Of a stretch of DNA of 45,461 nucleotides, positions 41,502 through 45,461 are shown piece by piece. The position numbers and the translations under genes are program-made. The DNA comes from an uncultured Burkholderiales bacterium (GTDB lineage: Bacteria; Pseudomonadota; Gammaproteobacteria; Burkholderiales; Burkholderiaceae_C). Location: assembly GCA_937873395.1 (NCBI GenBank), contig CALMYH010000168.1:1-45461 (forward strand), read 5' to 3'. The notes beneath the pieces are model-generated. The model saw only the letters and a list, made by a program, of their open reading frames with translations. It was not told the origin of the DNA and did not search any database. Position 1 is the first letter of the stretch. The number at the start of each line of letters is the position of its first letter.

Positions 41502-42485
41502 ATGCTGCTGCGCGTCGTCCACCAGACCCTCTACCGCTACCACGGCGCGGTTGACCTGGCCCAGCACATGACCTGCCTGTCGCCACGGGACATGCCCGGC
41601 CAGACCGTGCGGTCGCACCGGCTGACCGTGTCCCCCGAACCGGCCACCCGGCGGGGGCGCACCGATGCCTTCGGCAACCCCAGGGCTTTTTTTGCGCTGC
41701 AGGCGCCCCACGAACAGCTGGCGGTCCTGGCCGACTCGCTGATCGAGACGCGGCCCACGGCACCGCCTCCGGGGCCGCCCGGCTGGCACGACACGCCCTG
41801 GGAGGAGGTGCGCGAGCATTTCCGCTACCGGGTGCAGGCCCCCTACGACGCCGCTGGCGAGTTCCTGTTTCCTTCGCCCATGGCCCCCCGCGACGACGCC
41901 TTCGCCAGCTTCGCCCGCCGCTGTTTCACGCCGGGGCTGTCCCTGATCGCCGCCGCCCGGAACCTGTCGGGCCACATTCACCGCACGCTGCGTTACCAGG
42001 CGGCCAGCACCGAAGTGCACACCCCGCCCCTGCAGGCGTTGCGCCAGGGCAGCGGGGTCTGCCAGGACTTCGCCCACATCCTGATCGCCAGCCTGCGCAG
42101 CCTGGGCCTGCCGGCCCGCTACGTGAGCGGCTACCTGCTGACCCGACCACCGCCGGGTCAGGCACGCCTGATCGGCGCCGATGCATCCCACGCCTGGGCC
42201 TCCGTCTACCTGCCGCGCGTGGGGACGGACGCCGACGGGCCCTCGGGGGCCTGGTTCGACCTGGACCCCACCAACGACCGCAGCGGCTGGGACAGCCCCG
42301 GCGAAGACTACGTGACCCTGGCCATCGGCCGCGACTACACCGACGTCTCTCCCATGCGCGGCGTCATCCAGGGCAGCGCCCAGCACCGGCTGGAGGTGGC
42401 GGTGACCGTCGCGCCCCCCAGCGACCTGGACGAAGCCGCCTGGTACCCGCATGGCGCGCCGCTGCCCCCTCATGAAAACGCCTGA
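41502..42485 (+). CDS. Transglutaminase-family protein (set 2)
   Basis: 327 residues, soluble. N-terminal beta domain (MLLRVVHQTLYRYHGAVDLAQ) and transglutaminase core with triad C187 (GSGVCQDFAHIL), H230 (SHAWASVY) and D255 (FDLDPTND). It is a paralogue of the protein at 29324-30163; both cores carry the GVCQD and ARYVSGY motifs. Third gene of the plus-strand set, 26 bases after the fusion gene. Its partner paralogue keeps the same relative position, so the two sets look like an ancient duplication. Confidence 0.91.
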   Translation: MLLRVVHQTLYRYHGAVDLAQHMTCLSPRDMPGQTVRSHRLTVSPEPATRRGRTDAFGNPRAFFALQAPHEQLAVLADSLIETRPTAPPPGPPGWHDTPWEEVREHFRYRVQAPYDAAGEFLFPSPMAPRDDAFASFARRCFTPGLSLIAAARNLSGHIHRTLRYQAASTEVHTPPLQALRQGSGVCQDFAHILIASLRSLGLPARYVSGYLLTRPPPGQARLIGADASHAWASVYLPRVGTDADGPSGAWFDLDPTNDRSGWDSPGEDYVTLAIGRDYTDVSPMRGVIQGSAQHRLEVAVTVAPPSDLDEAAWYPHGAPLPPHENA

Positions 42486-42560
42486 ACGACTGCCGGCCGA
42501 GGCAACACTCATCGATAGAATGGCCGGATTCGTTCCACGAGCCCGCCTTCAGGAGACCCC

Positions 42561-43031
42561 ATGAGTGCCTACGACCAGCTTGCCCGCCTCGGCATCACCC
42601 TGCCGCCCATCGCCGTCCCCGCCGCCGCCTACGTTCCCTTCGTGCAGACCGGCAAGCTGGTGTTCCTCAGCGGTCACATCGCCCGCCAGGACGGCAAACC
42701 CTGGGTCGGCCAGCTGGGTCTGACCATGGGCACCGAAGACGGCAAGGCCGCGGCACGCGCCATCGCCATCGACCTCATGGGCACGCTGGACGCCGCCTGC
42801 AAGGCCGCCGGCACCGACCTCAACGGCGTCAAGCGCATCGTCAAGCTCATGAGCCTGGTCAACAGCACGCCCACCTTCACTGAACAGCACCTGGTCACCA
42901 ACGGGGCCAGCGAGCTGTTCGGCGAAGTCTTCGGCCCGCAGGTGGGCGCCCATGCCCGCAGCGCTTTTGGCGTCGCCCAGATTCCGCTGGGCGCCTGCGT
43001 CGAGATCGAACTGATCGCCGAGCTGGCGTAA
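42561..43031 (+). CDS. RidA/YjgF-family protein
   Basis: 156 residues, slightly longer than RidA (about 130). Trimeric enamine/imine deaminase fold: GKLVFLSGHIARQDGKPWVGQLG at the N-terminal side and GAHARSAFGVAQIPLGACVEIELIAEL at the end, with the Arg that in RidA binds the 2-iminoacid carboxylate (HARSAFGV). It may hydrolyse reactive enamines from PLP enzymes. AGGAG lies 5 bases before the ATG. It is 75 bases after the transglutaminase and 27 before the flavin reductase gene. Confidence 0.88.
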   Translation: MSAYDQLARLGITLPPIAVPAAAYVPFVQTGKLVFLSGHIARQDGKPWVGQLGLTMGTEDGKAAARAIAIDLMGTLDAACKAAGTDLNGVKRIVKLMSLVNSTPTFTEQHLVTNGASELFGEVFGPQVGAHARSAFGVAQIPLGACVEIELIAELA

Positions 43032-43058
43032 ATCACCACCTCAGGGAGGAGCGAGGAC

Positions 43059-43631
43059 ATGGCCACGATGCAAGCCGTCCCGCTCGACAAGGCCAGCCGC
43101 CTGCTGAATCACGGTCCCACCGTGCTGGTGGGCAGCGCGCATGGCGGGCGTGTCAACGTGATGGCGGCAGCCTGGGCCATGCCGCTGGACTTCACCCCGC
43201 CCAAGGTGGCGGTGGTCATCGACAAGGGCACCCTCACGCGCAAACTCGTGGACGCCAGCGGCGTGCTCAGCGTCTGCGTGCCCTGCGTGGCCCAGGCCGG
43301 CCTCACCCGAGCGGTCGGCAGCGAAAGCGGCAAGGACCACCCCGACAAGCTGCAACGCTGCGGTGTCTCCTGCGAGCCCGGGCCCCTGACCGGCAGTCCG
43401 ATGGTGCAAGGCGCCATCGCCTGGATGGAATGCCGTGTGCTGCCGGCCACCGCCCATGTGGCGGGCCCGCACGACCTGATCCTGGCCGAGGTGGTCAGCG
43501 CCTGGGCGGATGGGCGGGTTTTTTCAGGGGGACGCTGGCACTTCGAAGACGCACCCGACGAGCTGCGCAGCCTGCACCATGTCGCGGGGGGCATGTTCTA
43601 TGCCGTGGGCTCGGCCATCATGTCCGGGTGA
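43059..43631 (+). CDS. Flavin reductase-like FMN-binding protein
   Basis: 190 residues of the split-barrel flavin reductase family. The FMN-binding stretch is around GGRVNVMAAAWAMPLDFTPPKVAVVIDKGTLTRKLVDASGVLSV, with the substrate loop VSAWADGRVF near 150. It may be an NAD(P)H:flavin oxidoreductase or an FMN-binding domain of unknown partner. GGGAGGAG precedes the ATG. It ends at a stem-loop shared with the convergent phasin gene. Confidence 0.85.
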   Translation: MATMQAVPLDKASRLLNHGPTVLVGSAHGGRVNVMAAAWAMPLDFTPPKVAVVIDKGTLTRKLVDASGVLSVCVPCVAQAGLTRAVGSESGKDHPDKLQRCGVSCEPGPLTGSPMVQGAIAWMECRVLPATAHVAGPHDLILAEVVSAWADGRVFSGGRWHFEDAPDELRSLHHVAGGMFYAVGSAIMSG

Positions 43632-43641
43632 CAAGAATACG

Positions 43642-43663
43642 AGAGGCTCCCGAAGGAGCCTCT
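43642..43663 (-). terminator. Terminator hairpin between flavin reductase and phasin genes
   Basis: AGAGGCTCC (43642-43650) and GGAGCCTCT (43655-43663) form a perfect 9-bp stem. On the minus strand the loop is C(TTCG)G, the extra-stable tetraloop, followed by CGTATTCTTGTC. It therefore fits best as the phasin terminator, while also lying 10 bases after the convergent stop. Confidence 0.75.
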
Positions 43664-43712
43664 GTCGAACCGTGTGTGCGGCGACCCGAAGGCCGCCCGC
43701 ATCAGCGAAGAC

Positions 43713-44255
43713 TCAGACCTTGGCGGCCTTCTTGGCCAGTTCGGTGGCCTGCTTGGACGCAGCAGCGAAGTTGGCCTGTGCCTGCTCGGTGGCCTTCTTG
43801 ATGGCGGCCTGGGTCTGCTCGACGGCTTTCTGGCCGTTGCTCAGGGCGCTCTGGAAGGCGGCCACGGCGGCTTCGGAGCCGGCGGGGGCGTTCTTGACCA
43901 TCTGGTCAACGGAAGCGCCCATGGCCTTCTGGGCGCCGGCCAGGGTGGCTTCCATCTGCTTGACGAATTCGGCGTTGCCTTCGGTGGCGATGCTCTGCAC
44001 GTGCTGGAAGTAGGCGGCGGACTTTTCGGCCATGGGCTGGAAGAAGCCGGTCTGCACGGTCAGCAGTTCCTGCGGGCTCTTGGCGGCCATCACGGCCTGA
44101 GCAAAACCAAAGGACTCGCCCAGCGCGGCCTTGGAGGCGGCCAGGTTGAGCTCGACCAGCTTCTCCACACCGGCAAAGGCCTTGGTGGTGGCGACTTCGA
44201 GGGCGTCCAGGTTGGCCTTGTTGGCGGCGAAGATTTGTTCGGCGGCGTTGTTCAT
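43713..44255 (-). CDS. phaP: Phasin, polyhydroxyalkanoate granule-associated protein
   Basis: 180-residue amphipathic helical protein of the Phasin_2 type. It coats polyhydroxybutyrate granules and controls their size and number. [37 protein letters not shown] and [21 protein letters not shown] match betaproteobacterial PhaP. The C-terminal 60 residues are Ala/Lys/Gln-rich helix ([20 protein letters not shown]). AAAGGA precedes the ATG at 44255. The promoter between two PhaR-like palindromes lies upstream. Presence implies that the host makes PHA. Confidence 0.94.
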   Translation of the reverse strand: MNNAAEQIFAANKANLDALEVATTKAFAGVEKLVELNLAASKAALGESFGFAQAVMAAKSPQELLTVQTGFFQPMAEKSAAYFQHVQSIATEGNAEFVKQMEATLAGAQKAMGASVDQMVKNAPAGSEAAVAAFQSALSNGQKAVEQTQAAIKKATEQAQANFAAASKQATELAKKAAKV

Positions 44256-44324
44256 GTCGGGTTCCTTTCGGGTGGTGGAGTGGGAAGGGCTACCCCATGA
44301 ACATGCCTCGGATCGCGAGAAATG

Positions 44325-44338
44325 TTGCAGTGCAGCAA
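44325..44338. promoter_or_regulatory. PhaR-like operator, promoter-proximal
   Basis: TTGC-AGTGCA-GCAA matches a TTGC-N6-GCAA palindrome. It lies at the predicted transcription start of phaP. PhaR represses phaP in related bacteria until granules form and titrate it; identity of the protein here is inferred. Confidence 0.6.
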
Positions 44339-44343
44339 AATCA

Positions 44344-44371
44344 ATTGTAGGGGAACCAAGCCCGGATGCAA
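44344..44371 (-). promoter_or_regulatory. Promoter of phaP
   Basis: On the minus strand TTGCAT (44371-44366) and TACAAT (44349-44344) are separated by 16 bases; predicted start near 44337. It is bracketed by the two TTGC-N6-GCAA palindromes. Confidence 0.55.
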
Positions 44372-44378
44372 GCCTTTT

Positions 44379-44392
44379 TTGCTGCATCGCAA
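44379..44392. promoter_or_regulatory. PhaR-like operator, upstream
   Basis: TTGC-TGCATC-GCAA has the same TTGC-N6-GCAA form. The surrounding 17 bases (44377-44393) are the reverse complement of 44324-44340 except at two positions. It lies 8 bases upstream of the -35 hexamer. Confidence 0.6.
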
Positions 44393-44436
44393 CATGATTA
44401 GGGTGAACTCTCCAGTTCTGGCCCCGGCCGGACCGT

Positions 44437-45461
44437 TCAGAACCAGGTCGTGATGGCGTCGACGACGCGATAGTCGTCGTCGACCACCGGCATCCAGCGC
44501 CACTTGTCGAAAGTGGTGCAGGGGTGGGATATGCCCACACCAACGGTCTGGCCGACCCGGGGACGCTCTGCCTCGGGTGCCTGCGGATCGTGCCTCAGGT
44601 AGGCATGCTGGTCGTTGAGGGCATCGACGTGCCAGTGTGCGGGCACAGGCACGGGGATACCGCCCACATCGGCCTGCCAGATGGGCACCGGCAGGTCCAT
44701 GTCCTGCCCGACGTCGCGCTTGCCCAGGGTCAGCAGCGCCAGCCCGGGCTCGGGGCAGGACTGCACACAGGCCAGCAGTTCCAATGCGGGCTTCAGCGTC
44801 TCACGCAGGTTCAGGCGCTCACCGACGCAGCACAGGTAGCGCTGGTAACGCCTGTGGTCATGGGTGATGTAGCAACCGGATCGCAGCACCCCGCGCACCG
44901 GCACCCCCAGATCGGGCAACAGGCGCTCGGCCACCAGGTCGAAGATGGCCGATCCGCCGGCGCTCAGGATCAGGGCACCGCCATCGGCAGCGGTCACGTC
45001 GAACAAGGATTCGGCCACGGCCGCGCGGGCCAGACCCTCGACGCGATCCATCAATTCGCGGACCCCGGCACGGTCCTTGTCGTGGTCGCAGCTGGCCAGC
45101 GGTCCTTCATAGCACTCGACGCCCACCAGCCGCAGGCTGGAGCTGGCGTGGATACGCCGAGCCAGAGCCAGGGCCTGATCGGCCGACCGGCAACCGGTGC
45201 GCTGCCCGGGAATGCCGATTTCCAGCAACACCGGCCAGCGTCCCGGCCACTGCCGATCCCGGACCCAGGCCTCGATCTGCGTCACCTGGGCTTCCGAGTC
45301 AACGAGGAAACAGACCCACCAACCGGGCGCCTCGTCCTGCAGATGCACCAGGGCGTCCAGCTCGGCCCATTGCAGCACCTGGTTGGGAATGAGCACCCGG
45401 CGTACCCCATGCCGCGCGGCCACCGAGGCCTGGAACACGGTGGCCAGGCTGATGGCCCAGG
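44437..45461 (-). CDS. D-threonine aldolase/D-serine dehydratase-like PLP enzyme, 5' end cut off
   Basis: Partial gene: the frame is open through the right edge ([22 protein letters not shown] is legible), so the N-terminus with the PLP lysine lies outside. Fold-type III PLP enzyme of the alanine-racemase-like group. The C-terminal [22 protein letters not shown] has the His-x-Cys zinc ligands of D-serine dehydratase (DSD1) and D-threonine aldolase. SAGGSAIFD is the PLP-phosphate region. It would act on a D-amino acid; aldolase versus dehydratase cannot be told. A GTG at 45438 is in frame but too late for the family. Confidence 0.85.
   Translation of the reverse strand, partial: WAISLATVFQASVAARHGVRRVLIPNQVLQWAELDALVHLQDEAPGWWVCFLVDSEAQVTQIEAWVRDRQWPGRWPVLLEIGIPGQRTGCRSADQALALARRIHASSSLRLVGVECYEGPLASCDHDKDRAGVRELMDRVEGLARAAVAESLFDVTAADGGALILSAGGSAIFDLVAERLLPDLGVPVRGVLRSGCYITHDHRRYQRYLCCVGERLNLRETLKPALELLACVQSCPEPGLALLTLGKRDVGQDMDLPVPIWQADVGGIPVPVPAHWHVDALNDQHAYLRHDPQAPEAERPRVGQTVGVGISHPCTTFDKWRWMPVVDDDYRVVDAITTWF

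Noticed and set aside
38878-41763. Minus-strand open frame of 961 codons opposite the ATP-grasp/alpha-E fusion
   Set aside because: Same reason: antisense to a gene with strong family signatures.
29324-42485. An Anbu (proteasome-like) peptidase in the transglutaminase/ATP-grasp locus
   Set aside because: Such a gene accompanies related clusters elsewhere, but every reading frame here is accounted for and none has the N-terminal nucleophile hydrolase look.
1-45461. CRISPR arrays, tRNA, rRNA genes, insertion sequences or prophage
   Set aside because: No regularly spaced repeats, no tRNA-like cloverleaf with GGTTCGAAT-type T arm, no transposase other than the integrase, and no phage structural genes were seen by eye.

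Overview
The window is about 45 kb of GC-rich DNA with dense, short-gapped operons. The gene set (PHA phasin, two TRAP transporters, fatty-acid-type ETF and acyl-CoA dehydrogenase genes, a Lys/Ala-rich histone-like protein, MoxR/DUF58/TgpA) points to a Burkholderiales betaproteobacterium, most likely a Comamonadaceae member (Hydrogenophaga/Acidovorax-like). This assignment rests on family resemblance only. The first ~190 bases are visibly AT-richer than the rest.

Layout. (1) 1-1200: an integron integrase with a perfect LexA box at its start and a possible attI/cassette edge running off the left end. (2) 1187-7433: an unrecognised gene, a divergent bifunctional GT51/transpeptidase protein, and a divergently oriented PBP1A. 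(3) 7452-12036: gntK-dctQ-dctM-dctP, a gluconokinase plus TRAP transporter operon, divergent from a GntR-like LacI-family regulator; two identical 13-bp operators lie between them. (4) 12057-16659: etfB-etfA-acyl-CoA dehydrogenase-nitronate monooxygenase, led by a strong promoter with two palindromic candidate operators. (5) 17007-19935: a second TRAP operon (dctP-dctQ-dctM). (6) 19952-24027: an MscS-type channel, an ECHDC3-like crotonase, a histone-like Lys/Ala-rich protein and an HDAC-family deacetylase, all on the minus strand. (7) 24042-29305: moxR-DUF58-tgpA-mltB, with a candidate repetitive element before tgpA. (8) 29324-42485: the most unusual part. Two divergent gene sets each encode a transglutaminase, a circularly permuted ATP-grasp protein and an alpha-E protein. 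The minus set has ATP-grasp, alpha-E and transglutaminase as separate genes. The plus set has a transglutaminase-DUF2126 fusion, an ATP-grasp/alpha-E fusion and another transglutaminase. comEC lies between the two sets. (9) 42561-45461: a RidA-family protein, a flavin reductase-like protein, a phasin with PhaR-like operators, and the 3' part of a D-threonine aldolase/D-serine dehydratase-like gene cut by the right edge.

Working together. The gntK operon would import and phosphorylate gluconate under its own repressor. EtfBA would take electrons from the downstream acyl-CoA dehydrogenase and pass them to the quinone pool. Four proteins with intact transglutaminase-type Cys-His-Asp triads, two ATP-grasp-type proteins, one DUF2126 putative ligase and two alpha-E domains occur within about 16 kb (26.2-42.5 kb). 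Comparative genomics has proposed that such clusters make and modify a peptide or peptide tag; the product is unknown. This locus, in its duplicated split/fused form, is the best candidate for an undescribed system here.
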